DNA from: Gammaproteobacteria bacterium
GTDB lineage: Bacteria > Pseudomonadota > Gammaproteobacteria > Ga0077536
Length of the DNA: 64,000 nucleotides
Assembly: GCA_024234975.1 (NCBI GenBank)
Contig: JACKNH010000005.1
Coordinates: 320,341 to 384,340, forward strand
Direction: 5' to 3'
The notes beneath the pieces were generated by a model. That model ran no database searches. It saw nothing but the letters and a program-made list of their open reading frames with translations, and was not told the DNA's origin. Made by a program: the position numbers and the translations under genes. Shown in pieces: positions 17,779-27,614 of this stretch (positions are counted from its first letter, which is position 1; the number at the start of each line of letters is the position of its first letter).

Positions 17779-18744
17779 ATGAAACCACGCGTTCTGGTCA
17801 CGGCTGAAGTATTCGACGAAGTGCTCGAGTACCTGCGCGAGCATTGTGAAGTTGAAGCCAACCTCGAACCACTCAGTCCGTCGGCGGACAAGCTGCGCTC
17901 GCAGTTGGCTGACAAGGATGGTGTGGTATGCATGCTCACCGATCGCATTGACGATGCATTGCTGGCTGCGTGCCCGCAACTCAAGGCGGTGTGCAACGTT
18001 GCGGTCGGTTACAACAACATCGATGTCGCGGCGTGCACCGCGCGTGGTATCCGCGTGACCAATACGCCGGGTGTGCTGGACGAGACGACCGCAGACCTGG
18101 TGTTCACGTTGCTGCTGGCCACCGCGCGACGCCTGACCGAAGCCGAGATGTATCTGCGTAACGGCCAGTGGCAGGGCTGGCATCTTCGGCAATTGGCCGG
18201 CGTCGACGTTCATGGCAGCACCATGGGCATCATCGGTATGGGCCGCATCGGCCAGGCCATCGTCCGCCGCGCCAGCGGTTTCAATATGAAAGTGATCTAC
18301 CACAACCGCAGCCGCCTGGATGGAGCGGTCGAGCGTGAACTGGGCGTGGCCTATGCCGGATTCGATGAATTGATGGGCGCCGCCGACTTTGTCGTCCTGC
18401 AAGTGCCGTACTCGCAGGCAACGCATCACCTGATCGACGCCGCGGCGCTGAAGAAGATGAAGCGCAGCGGTATTCTCATCAATGCCGCCCGCGGCGGTGT
18501 GGTGGATGACGCTGCGCTGATCGCGGCGCTGGCGGATGGCACGATACGGGCAGCGGGTCTCGATGTGTTCGAGAACGAGCCGCGGTTCAATCCGGGCTTC
18601 CTGGATTTGAAGAATGTCGTGCTGGCGCCGCACATCGGCAGTTCCACCGAAGGCACGCGGCTGGCGATGGCGATGACCGCCGCGCGCAATCTGGTCGCCG
18701 CGTTGCAGGGTCAGCGGCCGCCCAACCAGGTCAACGAGGTGTAG
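17779..18744 (+). CDS. 2-hydroxyacid dehydrogenase (glyoxylate/hydroxypyruvate reductase type)
   Basis: A 321-residue D-2-hydroxyacid dehydrogenase, GhrB/TkrA-like. The NAD(P) motif is GIIGMGRIGQAIVRRA. Catalytic Arg lies in LINAARGGVVDDAAL, Glu in DVFENEP and His in VLAPHIGSST. NVAVGYNNIDVAAC is the substrate-side loop. It probably reduces glyoxylate or hydroxypyruvate, which fits with the glyoxylate-using malate synthase at 25250, though the genes are not adjacent. A good ribosome site (TCTGGAGTTACC) precedes the ATG. Confidence 0.9.
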   Translation: MKPRVLVTAEVFDEVLEYLREHCEVEANLEPLSPSADKLRSQLADKDGVVCMLTDRIDDALLAACPQLKAVCNVAVGYNNIDVAACTARGIRVTNTPGVLDETTADLVFTLLLATARRLTEAEMYLRNGQWQGWHLRQLAGVDVHGSTMGIIGMGRIGQAIVRRASGFNMKVIYHNRSRLDGAVERELGVAYAGFDELMGAADFVVLQVPYSQATHHLIDAAALKKMKRSGILINAARGGVVDDAALIAALADGTIRAAGLDVFENEPRFNPGFLDLKNVVLAPHIGSSTEGTRLAMAMTAARNLVAALQGQRPPNQVNEV

Positions 18745-18765
18745 GCACGCCAGGCCGCGACGCGG

Positions 18766-19479
18766 TCAGATGGCCGATGATTCGACCGCGAGTGGCACCG
18801 GCACATCAGCGAGCGTTATGCGTTGCGATAACGTTTCGACCAGCGCTTCCGGAGTGTCGTGAATGCAGGTATCAGGAACGCCGCCTTTGCTGGTCAGACG
18901 GCGATGCGTATCGAATCCATAGCTTGCCATCGCGACGTCATAACCCGTCGCTGAACCGGCACGGTAGTCACCGATTTCATCCCCGGCGAACAGGCACAGC
19001 GTGTAGTGGCTGGATTTCATCGCCGCCAGCACATCGTCCTTGCGCGTGCCGACCGGCAGTGGAATTACGAAGTCCAACCCGCGATCGTCGATATCACTGT
19101 TGCGCAGAACGGTGCGGATTGTCATGCCGGGGTTCAGCGTGAAGTTGCGGCTGACGACGCCGACATGGATATCCGGCGAGACAATCATCTGGTTGAGCAG
19201 CGGCGTGAACGCCGGGTAGACACGACCATTCTGCAAGAACTGCCTCGTCAGGCCTTCGCGTACGGTCTGTTCGCGCGGCACGCTGAAGCGCACCAGGTTG
19301 CCCAGCAACTCACGGCCACCGCCCAGGTACTTGAGGAATTTCCGGCGGTCGCGAAAGCGTTCTTCATCGCCAATGTCCAGACCGAACGACTCGAAGGTCG
19401 CCTTCATGATGTCGTAGGAATCGATGAGCAAGCCGTCGAAGTCAAACACGACGAGCTTGGTTTTCAGCAGTGGTTTCAC
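18766..19479 (-). CDS. HAD-superfamily hydrolase
   Basis: A 237-residue haloacid dehalogenase-like phosphatase. Motif I is VVFDFDGLLIDSYD (nucleophile Asp and general acid Asp), motif II is VGVVSRNFT, and motif IV is LFAGDEIGDYRAG. The cap is small and helical. The GTG start overlaps the phosphoglucomutase stop (GTGA), so the two are co-translated; a phosphosugar or side-product phosphatase role is plausible (inference). Confidence 0.8.
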   Translation of the reverse strand: MKPLLKTKLVVFDFDGLLIDSYDIMKATFESFGLDIGDEERFRDRRKFLKYLGGGRELLGNLVRFSVPREQTVREGLTRQFLQNGRVYPAFTPLLNQMIVSPDIHVGVVSRNFTLNPGMTIRTVLRNSDIDDRGLDFVIPLPVGTRKDDVLAAMKSSHYTLCLFAGDEIGDYRAGSATGYDVAMASYGFDTHRRLTSKGGVPDTCIHDTPEALVETLSQRITLADVPVPLAVESSAI

Positions 19480-21122
19480 AATCCCGCGGCCTGAAAGGTG
19501 GCCGAGATCAACGACTGCGCCTCCTGTTGAATGCGTTGCAGGTGAGCCGGACCGTCAAAGCTTTCGGCATACAGCTTGTACACATCCTCGGTGCCAGAGG
19601 GCCGCGCCGCGAACCAGCCATTGGCGGTGACGACCTTGACGCCGCCAATGGCGGCTTCGTTGCCCGGTGCCTTGCTCAGCACCGCGGTAATGGGCGCGCC
19701 CGCCAGTGAAGTGGCGGTGACATTCGCACTGGACAGTTTGCTCAGCACCGCCTTTTGCGCGGGGCTGGCCGGGGCGTCGATGCGTTCGTAGACCGGGTCG
19801 CCAAGGCGGCCGGCAATCGCCTGGTAGTACGCGTGCGGATTGCGACCGGTTCGCGCCAGCATTTCGATCGCCAGCAGATTCAGTATCACGCCATCCTTGT
19901 CGGTACACCATGTCGTGCCGTCGCGCTTGAGAAAAGCCGCGCCGGCGCTCTCTTCACCGCCGAAACCCAGGGTGCCGCGATACAGACCATCGACGAACCA
20001 TTTGAAGCCCACCGGCACTTCGTACAGCGTTCGACCGAGATCGTTCGCGACGCGGTCGATCATGCTGCTGGAGACGATGGTTTTGCCGATGCCGACATCA
20101 GCGCCCCACTGCGGGCGATGGCGGAACAGGTAATCGATGGCGGCCGTCAGATAGTGGTTGGGGTTCATCAGGCCGGCGGGCGTTACGATGCCATGGCGAT
20201 CGGTATCGGTGTCGTTGCCGAACGCGAGATCGTACGAATCCTTCATCGCGATCAATCCGGCCATCGCATACGGCGACGAACAGTCCATGCGGATCTTGCC
20301 GTCCCAATCCAGCGTCATGAACGAAAACGTCGGGTCCACCGCTTTATTGGTGACCGTGAGATTCAGCCCGTAGCGCTCGGCGATCGGCGCCCAGTAAGCA
20401 ACGCCGGCGCCGCCCAGCGGATCCACCGCGGCGTTGATGGAAGCGCCACGCATCACATCGAAGTCGATCACCTCGCCGAGTGCGCTGATATAGCCATCCA
20501 TGTAGTTGAAACGGTGAGTGAGCTCGCTGCGCAACGCCTCGGCGTAATCGATGCGGCGTACGCCGTTCAATCCACTGGCAAGCAGTTCATTGGCCCTGGT
20601 CTCAATCCAGCGGGTGGCATCGGTATCGGCCGGACCGCCATGTGGCGGGTTGTACTTGAAGCCGCCGTCCTGCGGTGGGTTGTGCGATGGGGTGATCACG
20701 ATGCCGTCGGCCTGCGCCGTTGCGTGACTGCGGTTCCAGACGAGAATGGCGTGCGAGACCACCGGGGTCGGGGTGTAGCCGTCGCCATCATCAATCATCG
20801 TGGTCACGCCATTTGCGATCAGCACTTCCAGCGCGGTACGTTGAGCCGGGGCGGAAATCGCATGGGAATCGCGGCCGAGGAACAGCGGGCCGGCGATGCC
20901 ATTGTTGGCGCGGTACTCGCACAAGGCCTGGGTCACCGCCAGGATGTGGGCCTCGTTGAATGTGCCATTCAGGGGTGAGCCGCGGTGCCCGCTGGTGCCG
21001 AACGCCACGCGCTGGGCCACATTTTCCGGATCCGGACGTTGGCTGTAGTAGCTGTTTTCCAGTGCGCTGACATCGATGAGGTCAGCAGTGGTGGCGGGGG
21101 TTCCTGCCCGTGGATGCGTCAT
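19476..21122 (-). CDS. pgm: phosphoglucomutase, alpha-D-glucose phosphate-specific
   Basis: About 548 residues, the usual length of E. coli Pgm. The start at 21122 (MTHPRAG) follows GAGGAGCCCC. It interconverts glucose 1- and 6-phosphate. Visible sites are GTSGHRGS at the N-terminus, the phosphoserine loop VITPSHNPPQDGGFKYN, the metal loop NDTDTDRHG, the sugar loop GEESAGA and the phosphate-binding RPSGTEDVYK. Its product feeds RmlA (dTDP-glucose) and other nucleotide sugars needed by the polysaccharide locus. Confidence 0.95.
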   Translation of the reverse strand: MTHPRAGTPATTADLIDVSALENSYYSQRPDPENVAQRVAFGTSGHRGSPLNGTFNEAHILAVTQALCEYRANNGIAGPLFLGRDSHAISAPAQRTALEVLIANGVTTMIDDGDGYTPTPVVSHAILVWNRSHATAQADGIVITPSHNPPQDGGFKYNPPHGGPADTDATRWIETRANELLASGLNGVRRIDYAEALRSELTHRFNYMDGYISALGEVIDFDVMRGASINAAVDPLGGAGVAYWAPIAERYGLNLTVTNKAVDPTFSFMTLDWDGKIRMDCSSPYAMAGLIAMKDSYDLAFGNDTDTDRHGIVTPAGLMNPNHYLTAAIDYLFRHRPQWGADVGIGKTIVSSSMIDRVANDLGRTLYEVPVGFKWFVDGLYRGTLGFGGEESAGAAFLKRDGTTWCTDKDGVILNLLAIEMLARTGRNPHAYYQAIAGRLGDPVYERIDAPASPAQKAVLSKLSSANVTATSLAGAPITAVLSKAPGNEAAIGGVKVVTANGWFAARPSGTEDVYKLYAESFDGPAHLQRIQQEAQSLISATFQAAGL

Positions 21123-21217
21123 GGGGCTCCTCTCATTGCAGCAGTTTCGCCGCAGCATACACGAGCCGCTGCACTGCGGCGCGGCAACGGCGGGTACAGC
21201 GATCGTGTCCGACCGGA

Positions 21218-22777
21218 TCAGGCGCCGTCGATAAGGCCCGGGCGCCCCGCTTCGACGGTGAACTGCTTCAACACGCGGGCCGGGCTGTCGGCACGACGGG
21301 CATCGTCCAGGCCGACGAGCGCGATGCTGAGCGATTCCTGGGTGAAATCCAGCCGGGCATAGCCGCGATGCGCGCCGTCGACAAAGCGGGTGGCGGGATT
21401 TCCGGCGGCAAGGTTTTCGAAGAAATCCTGCGTTCTTGCGTTGCTGGTGATCGACGTTGCCGTGATCTCGCAGGCCACCGCGGGCGAGGCGGGGTCGGCA
21501 GGTGTCTGGTGCAGGTTGGAGGCGATGAAGGCGTGAATGTCGCCACTGAGCACCACCGGATTGCTGACGTCATTGGCCGTGAAACCATCCAGCAGACGTT
21601 GGCGCGCCTGCGGGTAGCCGTTCCAGCCGTCGGTCCAGAACTGCTGGTCGGGGCCACGATCCTCATCCAGGTAGGCCATCACGGTCTGCTGGGCGATGAT
21701 GTTCCAGCGCGCGCGGCGGGGCGAGGCCAGGCGGCCGTTCAACCAGTTTTCCTGGCGTGGTCCGAGCATGGTCTGCGCCGGATCACGCAGTCCGGCACAG
21801 GTGCTGCTGACCGTATTGCCACCGCGCTTGCCCGGCGCCGGACATGGATGCGGCGAGCGGTATTGGCGACCGTCCAGCAGGCAGATGCGCGCGAGCTGGC
21901 CGTAGCTGTAATCGCCGTAGACCTTCATCGCCGGGCCAAACGGCACACTCTGGCGTGGCAGGGGCATGTGTTCGTAGTACGCACGGTAGGCCGCGGCGCG
22001 ACGCTGCGCGAACCATTGGGGGTCGTCATCGTATTCCGAGACGAGGTCGGCATAGTCGTTGGCGACTTCGTGGTCATCCCAGGTCACCAGCCATGGCGCG
22101 TGCTGATGCATGGCTTGCAGGTCACGGTCCTGCTTGTACTGGGCGTAGCGGGTGCGATAGTCGGTCAGCGTATGCGATTCCGGGCCCTGGTGGTGACGGA
22201 CCGGGTCAGCGCCGAAGCTGACTTCGTAGATATAGTCGCCGAGGTGGACGACCAGATCGGGATCATCGCGCAGCATATGGGCGTACGCGCCATAGAAGCC
22301 GTGCTCGTAATGCTGGCAGGAACAGCTGGCGATGCGCAGCCGCGTGTTCGGTGACCGCGGATCAGGTGCCGTACGTGTGCGGCCGACGGGGCTGACCGCG
22401 TCGCCGCTGCGGAACCGGTACCAGTAGGTGGTGGCCGGTGCGAGATCGAGGACCTCGGCATGGATGCTGTGCGCCCATTGCGGCGTGGCGTATTCCATTC
22501 CGCGGCGGACGATGTTGCGCATCTGGTCGTCGGCCGCCAGTTCCCACTCGACCGCGATGGTCGCCGGGTCCATGCCGCCCTCGGGTTCGAGCGGCCGGGG
22601 TGCGAGCCGGGTCCACAGCACGACGCGGTCCGCGCGCGGATTGCCGGAGGCCACCCCAAGCGTGAAAGGGTCACTCTGCCAGCGCGGAACGGTCAGGGCG
22701 GCGGAAGTGGCCGGTCCGGCGGACAGGGCCAGCAACGCGTTGACGGTGGCGGAACAGAAGCGGCGACGACCTGGCAT
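21218..22777 (-). CDS. phoD: PhoD-like alkaline phosphatase
   Basis: A 519-residue PhoD-family phosphodiesterase/phosphomonoesterase. The N-terminus (GRRRFCSATVNALLALSAG) has the twin-arginine character expected of PhoD, which is folded with its metals before export. A beta-sandwich N-domain (about 40-140) is followed by the metallophosphoesterase core with VVHLGDYIYE, WLVTWDDHEVANDYAD and VLSGDIHAFIA. It releases phosphate from organic esters in the periplasm. No Pho box was identified in its upstream gap. It follows sodB on the same strand but a strong hairpin separates them. Confidence 0.9.
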   Translation of the reverse strand: MPGRRRFCSATVNALLALSAGPATSAALTVPRWQSDPFTLGVASGNPRADRVVLWTRLAPRPLEPEGGMDPATIAVEWELAADDQMRNIVRRGMEYATPQWAHSIHAEVLDLAPATTYWYRFRSGDAVSPVGRTRTAPDPRSPNTRLRIASCSCQHYEHGFYGAYAHMLRDDPDLVVHLGDYIYEVSFGADPVRHHQGPESHTLTDYRTRYAQYKQDRDLQAMHQHAPWLVTWDDHEVANDYADLVSEYDDDPQWFAQRRAAAYRAYYEHMPLPRQSVPFGPAMKVYGDYSYGQLARICLLDGRQYRSPHPCPAPGKRGGNTVSSTCAGLRDPAQTMLGPRQENWLNGRLASPRRARWNIIAQQTVMAYLDEDRGPDQQFWTDGWNGYPQARQRLLDGFTANDVSNPVVLSGDIHAFIASNLHQTPADPASPAVACEITATSITSNARTQDFFENLAAGNPATRFVDGAHRGYARLDFTQESLSIALVGLDDARRADSPARVLKQFTVEAGRPGLIDGA

Positions 22778-22948
22778 GGGCTCTTCCTCGCGAAATCCGT
22801 GTGGTTGCGAAATTCAAGAGTATCGGTCGTGCGGATGACGAAGCGATGGCAGACCGGATTGGCGATGAGAATAGCAAGTGCGCCACGGTCGGCGCGAGGC
22901 CGTCGCAGTTCAGTGCGACAGGGGGAGGCGGCAGTATTGCTACAGAGT

Positions 22949-22974
22949 GTGCTGGCGGCCCCTGCCGCCAGCAC
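22949..22974 (-). terminator. hairpin terminator after sodB
   Basis: A perfect 11-bp stem (22949-22959 with 22964-22974; GTGCTGGCGGC pairing GCCGCCAGCAC) with a 4-base loop, starting 14 bases past the sodB stop. No clear T-run follows. It separates sodB from phoD. Confidence 0.65.
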
Positions 22975-22987
22975 CGGAACCAGGGAA

Positions 22988-23572
22988 TCAGCCGGCGTAG
23001 TTGGCGGCGGCGAAATCCCAGTTGACCAGGTGAGTCAGGAAGGTCCCGACGAAGTCCGGCCGGCGGTTGCGGAAATCGATGTAGTAGGCGTGTTCCCAGA
23101 CGTCGACCGTGAGCAGCGGCGTATCGGTGGTGGTCAGCGGTGTACCGGCATTCGAGGTGTTTGCCAGATCAACCCCGCCTTCTGCGGTTTTCACCAACCA
23201 GGTCCAGCCCGAGCCGAAATTGCCGACGGCGGACTTGGTGAATTCTTCCTTGAACGCGTCGTACGAGCCCCAGCGCTTGTTGATCGCATCGGCCAGCGCA
23301 CCGGTGGGTTCGCCGCCGCCATTGGGCTTGAGGCAGTTCCAGAAGAATGTGTGGTTCCAGATCTGCGCCGCGTTGTTGAACATACCGCCACCGGACTTGC
23401 GGATGATGTCTTCCAGTGACATCGATTCGAATTCAGTGCCTTTGATCAGGTTGTTCAGATTGGTCACGTAAGCGTTGTGGTGCTTGCCGTGGTGGAATTC
23501 CAACGTCTCCTTGGACATGTGCGGCGCCAGGGCGTCGATTGCGAAGGGCAGGTCGGGAAGTTTGTGTTCCAT
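22988..23572 (-). CDS. sodB: superoxide dismutase, Fe type
   Basis: A 194-residue cytosolic SOD. Metal ligands lie in LEFHHGKHHNAYV, NHTFFWNCL and VDVWEHAYYIDF. NNAAQIWNHTFFW carries the Gln before the second His that marks the iron form. Length and the PFAIDALAPHMS start match SodB. It converts superoxide to peroxide and oxygen. Ribosome site AAAGGACACCTCA; a near-consensus promoter lies upstream. Confidence 0.95.
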   Translation of the reverse strand: MEHKLPDLPFAIDALAPHMSKETLEFHHGKHHNAYVTNLNNLIKGTEFESMSLEDIIRKSGGGMFNNAAQIWNHTFFWNCLKPNGGGEPTGALADAINKRWGSYDAFKEEFTKSAVGNFGSGWTWLVKTAEGGVDLANTSNAGTPLTTTDTPLLTVDVWEHAYYIDFRNRRPDFVGTFLTHLVNWDFAAANYAG

Positions 23573-23898
23573 TGAGGTGTCCTTTAGCAGTACGTTTTTT
23601 TGAATCCGGGCCTGCCTGCCCGGTGGGCCGGGCGGTGTTGTCGCGACGGCGGTAGCAGCAGGTGTCCCGGTGGCGCTGACGCCAGGCTGGTCATTATAGC
23701 GGTGCTGGCACAGGGGTGAAATCCGCCGGCACGGCAGACCTTACAAATTCCCCCGCGCCAACCACGTATAATCCGGCGGCCCGGCGCAGGGATGCACCAT
23801 GACAACGCGCAACGTCCCCAATGGAAGTCGGAGGAGAGCGGGGCGTGCTGGCAGGACGAACGGCCATTTGAAATTGCGAGAAGCGGCGCCTACCAAGA
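23573..23898. other. 326-base intergenic region between divergent sodB and MFS genes
   Basis: It holds the sodB ribosome site, a minus-strand promoter (described separately), GC-rich inverted segments near 23607-23632 (CCGGGCCTG and CGGTGGGCCGGG), and a plus-strand TATAAT at 23767-23772 with a poorly spaced upstream TTACAA at 23741. The plus-strand -10 would give the MFS gene a leader of about 120 bases. No convincing gene is present. Confidence 0.5.
23693..23721 (-). promoter_or_regulatory. sodB: candidate sodB promoter
   Basis: On the minus strand, TTTCAC (23721-23716) and a perfect TATAAT (23698-23693) are separated by 17 bases, about 120 bases upstream of the sodB start. Confidence 0.55.
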
Positions 23899-25107
23899 AT
23901 GAGTACTACCGAATCGACAGCGTCCCGGCACACCGCCGGGTTTGTCATTGGCCTGGGCCTGATGCTGAGCATGGGTGCGTTTCCGCTCGAGGCAACGTTG
24001 CCCAACCTGCCGGCGATCGCCAGCGACCTGGGGGCAGACGCCCGGCTGACACAATTGATTGTGTCGGTGACGATTCTCGGCTTCGCCTTGTCACAGATCC
24101 CGATTGGCCTGCTCGCCGATCGCTTCGGCCGCCGTGTCGTCCTGCTTGGCAGCACCTGCGTGTATCTCGTCGGCGCGATCGCGAGTAGCCTCGCCGAGTC
24201 CATCGAAGTGTTGCTGGCCGCACGCTTCCTGCTGGGACTGGGGGCGACCGCGGGGCCGGTCGTGGCCCGCGCCATCATTCGCGATGTGACCACCCCGGCC
24301 GAGGGCATACGCCTGTTATCGGCCGGCCTTGCGTTGGCGACCTCGGCCTTGATCTTCACGCCGCTGACCAGCAGCATCATTCTGCACTTCACCGGCTGGC
24401 GCGGCTCGCTGTTGCTCATCGTCACTCATGGTGCGGTGATTCTCGGCTACGCATGGCTGGCGTTGAGTGAAACCGCAACGTCCGACCATCGCCACTACTC
24501 GCCGTGGCAGCAGTTCAAACGTAGCGTCAGGCTGTACGTCGGTTGCGGCAAGAGTCTCTTCGCGACGGTGACGATGGCGGTATCGTTCGGCGGCTTCTTC
24601 GCCTTTGTCACCAGCGTGTCTACGTTGGTGATCGATGTGTACCAGCTTTCGCCCGGTTATTACGCAATGTTGTACACACTGCCGATGTGCGCGGTGACCG
24701 GCGCCGCGATGATCGTGCGCAAATCGGTCGCGCGGTGGCCACGCGCCAGTATGGTTCACCTCGCGATCGCCCTGGTCGCCGGCTCCGGGGTGGTGCTGGC
24801 AGTGTGCTCACTATGGCCAACACCTTCGTTGCCGTTACTGTGGGCGATATTGACACTGTATGCGTTCGGTTACGGCCTGGTGATGCCACTGATGATTTCC
24901 ATCACGCTGGAACCGCTGCCGGAAGTTGCGGGATTCGTGTCCTCCATCATGGGCACGGTGCAATTCGGCATGGGTACGCTGATTTCAACATTGGCCGCAT
25001 TTTTCTATGCCGGCACGACCCAGACCATGACCGTGCTGATGAGTGTGATGGCCGCGTTATGTACGTTATTCTTCCTTACCACGCGCAAGGTGATGCTGGC
25101 GCACTGA
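23899..25107 (+). CDS. MFS multidrug transporter, Bcr/CflA family
   Basis: A 402-residue, 12-TM major facilitator. The N-terminal half shows the loop motif GLLADRFGRRVVLLGS and the drug:H+ antiporter-1 region FLLGLGATAGPVVARAIIRD, close to Bcr/CflA proteins (ATLPNLPAIASDLG at the start is also typical). It probably exports small hydrophobic or amphipathic compounds. No local regulator. The ribosome site is weak. Confidence 0.88.
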   Translation: MSTTESTASRHTAGFVIGLGLMLSMGAFPLEATLPNLPAIASDLGADARLTQLIVSVTILGFALSQIPIGLLADRFGRRVVLLGSTCVYLVGAIASSLAESIEVLLAARFLLGLGATAGPVVARAIIRDVTTPAEGIRLLSAGLALATSALIFTPLTSSIILHFTGWRGSLLLIVTHGAVILGYAWLALSETATSDHRHYSPWQQFKRSVRLYVGCGKSLFATVTMAVSFGGFFAFVTSVSTLVIDVYQLSPGYYAMLYTLPMCAVTGAAMIVRKSVARWPRASMVHLAIALVAGSGVVLAVCSLWPTPSLPLLWAILTLYAFGYGLVMPLMISITLEPLPEVAGFVSSIMGTVQFGMGTLISTLAAFFYAGTTQTMTVLMSVMAALCTLFFLTTRKVMLAH

Positions 25108-25249
25108 ACGCACGATTTCCGGCGGCAAAAGCATGTGAAGGGGCGTCATTGATCCGGCGCCGGGTCATCGGCCGGACGGGCTGATCCATTGGCGTTGTCA
25201 GTGGGTATACTGTCGCAACTTTTCATCGGACAGCACAGGAATACCCGTC

Positions 25250-27418
25250 GTGAATTCGTCATATATCGACGTCGCCGGCCTCAAGGTCGCGGCCCCTCTC
25301 TACCAATTCGTCAACGAGCAGGCATTGCAGGGGCTCGGGATCGAACCGCAGGCGTTCTGGTCCGGCTTCAAGTCCATCGTCAGTGATCTGGCGCCGCGAA
25401 ACCGCGCGTTGCTGGCACGGCGCGACGAACTGCAGGCAAAGATCGATGCCTGGCATCGCAGTCTCGGTGGCAAACCGGTGGACCCGCAGGCGTCGATCGC
25501 GTTTCTGACCGACATTGGTTACCTGCAGCCGGCCGCAGCGGTACGCACGGTCATCACATCCAATGTCGATGCCGAACTGGCCACCATTGCCGGCCCGCAG
25601 CTGGTGGTGCCGGTGACCAACGCGCGTTACGCATTGAACGCGGCGAATGCACGCTGGGGCAGCTTGTATGACGCGTTGTATGGCACCGACGCGATTCCCG
25701 AAAAGGATGGCCTGGCACGGGGCAAGGGCTACAACCCGCAGCGTGGCGCGGCAGTCATCGCGCGCGGTCGTGAATTGCTGGACGAAGTCGCCCCACTGAC
25801 TGCCGGTTCGCACGCGGATGTCACGGCCTACCGTATTGAAGGTGGCAAACTCGTTGTCAGTCTTGCCGATGGTACGACGGCGGCACTGGAGCAACCGGCG
25901 CATGCGTTGGGTTTCAGTGGCGATGCCGATGCACCTGCCAGCATCCTGCTTGGTCATCACGGTTTGCATGTTGAGATCGTCATCGATCGCACGCATGCCA
26001 TTGGCGCCACCGACAAGGCCGGCGTCGCCGACCTCATCGTCGAAGCCGCGGTCAGCACCATCATCGATTGCGAAGACAGCGTGTCCGCGGTGGATGCCGA
26101 TGACAAGGTGGTGGTCTACAGTAACTGGCTGGGTTTGATGCGCGGCGATCTGACGGCCGACCTCAGCAAGGGCGGCAAGACCATCACCCGCGCACTGAAT
26201 GAAGACCGGCGTTACAGCGGCATCAACGGCGGCGAAGTGGTCTTGCACGGGCGCAGCCTGATGCTGGTGCGCCACGTTGGCCTGCATATGTATACCGATG
26301 CGGTGCTCGATGCCGACGGCAACGAGATCCCGGAAGGCATGCTGGACGCAGCAGTGACCGCGGCGATCGCGCTTTATGATCTGCGCGGCATGAGCAGCCG
26401 CCGCAACTCACGCGCCGGTTCCATGTATGTCGTCAAACCCAAGATGCATGGGCCCGAGGAATGCGCGTTCGCAATTGAAGTATTTGGCCGCGTTGAGGCG
26501 CTGCTGGGCATGGCGCCGAACACCATGAAGATCGGCGTGATGGACGAAGAGCGACGCACCAGCGCCAACCTCGCGGCGTGCATCGATGCTGTTCGCGAGC
26601 GCCTGGTGTTCATCAATACCGGTTTCCTTGATCGCACCGGCGACGAAATCCACACCGCCATGGCCGCTGGCCCGGTGATTCGCAAGGCAGAAATCAAGAA
26701 CACGCCGTGGATTAAATCGTACGAGGATCGCAACGTCGATATCGGTCTGCGCTATGGTCTGCAAGGCAAGGCGCAGATCGGCAAAGGCATGTGGGCTGCG
26801 CCCGACCAGATGGCGGCGATGCTGGAGCAGAAGATCGGCCATCCGCAGGCCGGCGCCAATACCGCATGGGTGCCTTCGCCCACCGCAGCAGTTCTGCATG
26901 CGCTGCATTACCATCTGGTGGACGTCTTCGCGCGGCAGGATGAATTGAAATCCCGCACCGAAGGCTCGCTGGCCGACCTGCTGACGCCACCTGTCGCCTA
27001 CGGCCGCACGTTCACCGACGAGGAGATCCGGCAGGAACTCGATAACAATTGCCAGGGGATTCTCGGTTACGTCGTGCGCTGGATCGATCAAGGGGTGGGC
27101 TGTTCCAAAGTACCGGATATCCATGACGTCGGCTTGATGGAGGATCGCGCGACGTTACGTATCTCCAGCCAGCACATCGCCAACTGGTTGCGCCACGGTG
27201 TTGTCAGTGCTGACCAGGTGATGCAGACACTCGAGCGGATGGCGGCAATCGTCGACCAGCAGAACGCTGACGATGCCTTGTACAAACCGATGGTTGGTAA
27301 TTTCGAAGATGCCGCATTCCAGGCTGCGCGGGAATTGATATTTGCCGGTTGCGATGTTGCCAACGGCTATACCGAGCCGACGCTGCACAAGTGGCGGCGT
27401 ATCGCGAAACAGAAGTAA
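25250..27418 (+). CDS. glcB: malate synthase G
   Basis: 722 residues, the size of the long single-chain malate synthase G (723 in E. coli). It condenses glyoxylate and acetyl-CoA to malate. Characteristic stretches are ATIIDCEDSVSAVDADDK (written here as STIIDCEDSVSAVD), MYVVKPKMHGPEE, GVMDEERRTSAN and the late GWIDQGVGCSKVP-like region. The GTG start follows CAGGAATACCCGTC, and TATACT at 25206-25211 is a possible -10. No glcDEF or isocitrate lyase gene is adjacent. Confidence 0.95.
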   Translation: MNSSYIDVAGLKVAAPLYQFVNEQALQGLGIEPQAFWSGFKSIVSDLAPRNRALLARRDELQAKIDAWHRSLGGKPVDPQASIAFLTDIGYLQPAAAVRTVITSNVDAELATIAGPQLVVPVTNARYALNAANARWGSLYDALYGTDAIPEKDGLARGKGYNPQRGAAVIARGRELLDEVAPLTAGSHADVTAYRIEGGKLVVSLADGTTAALEQPAHALGFSGDADAPASILLGHHGLHVEIVIDRTHAIGATDKAGVADLIVEAAVSTIIDCEDSVSAVDADDKVVVYSNWLGLMRGDLTADLSKGGKTITRALNEDRRYSGINGGEVVLHGRSLMLVRHVGLHMYTDAVLDADGNEIPEGMLDAAVTAAIALYDLRGMSSRRNSRAGSMYVVKPKMHGPEECAFAIEVFGRVEALLGMAPNTMKIGVMDEERRTSANLAACIDAVRERLVFINTGFLDRTGDEIHTAMAAGPVIRKAEIKNTPWIKSYEDRNVDIGLRYGLQGKAQIGKGMWAAPDQMAAMLEQKIGHPQAGANTAWVPSPTAAVLHALHYHLVDVFARQDELKSRTEGSLADLLTPPVAYGRTFTDEEIRQELDNNCQGILGYVVRWIDQGVGCSKVPDIHDVGLMEDRATLRISSQHIANWLRHGVVSADQVMQTLERMAAIVDQQNADDALYKPMVGNFEDAAFQAARELIFAGCDVANGYTEPTLHKWRRIAKQK

Positions 27419-27574
27419 AACGGTTCGAACCCGACAGCCCGGCTGCCCGCCCTGGCGTCCCAAGACGGGCGGCCGGTAACCTCACCACGCCGTTCGCGGT
27501 CGGCTCCAGGGCTGCGTCACGGCTGTGGAATATAGCGTCCCTGCCAGCTGCGAACTTAATGCTGCACTGTGACA

Positions 27575-27601
27575 TTCAGATGACAGGCAACGTCATCTGA
27601 A
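27575..27601. terminator. bidirectional hairpin between malate synthase and dps
   Basis: A 10-bp stem (27575-27584 with 27592-27601, core TCAGATGAC/GTCATCTGA) with a 7-base loop in the gap between convergent genes. It ends 14 bases past the dps stop and could end both transcripts, although T-runs are short. Confidence 0.55.
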
Positions 27602-27614
27602 GTGAACTTCCGTT

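Noticed and set aside
19755..20978. 407-codon open frame on the plus strand
   Set aside because: Antisense of phosphoglucomutase, which is full length with all motifs. No recognisable protein in the antisense frame.
21110..22354. 414-codon open frame on the plus strand
   Set aside because: Antisense of the PhoD gene; no motif or ribosome site.
23799..24188. 129-codon frame ahead of and overlapping the MFS gene
   Set aside because: Different frame from the transporter, Arg-rich, no motif; the Bcr/CflA frame is clearly coding.
25259..26287. 342-codon open frame on the minus strand
   Set aside because: Antisense of malate synthase G, which is unambiguous.
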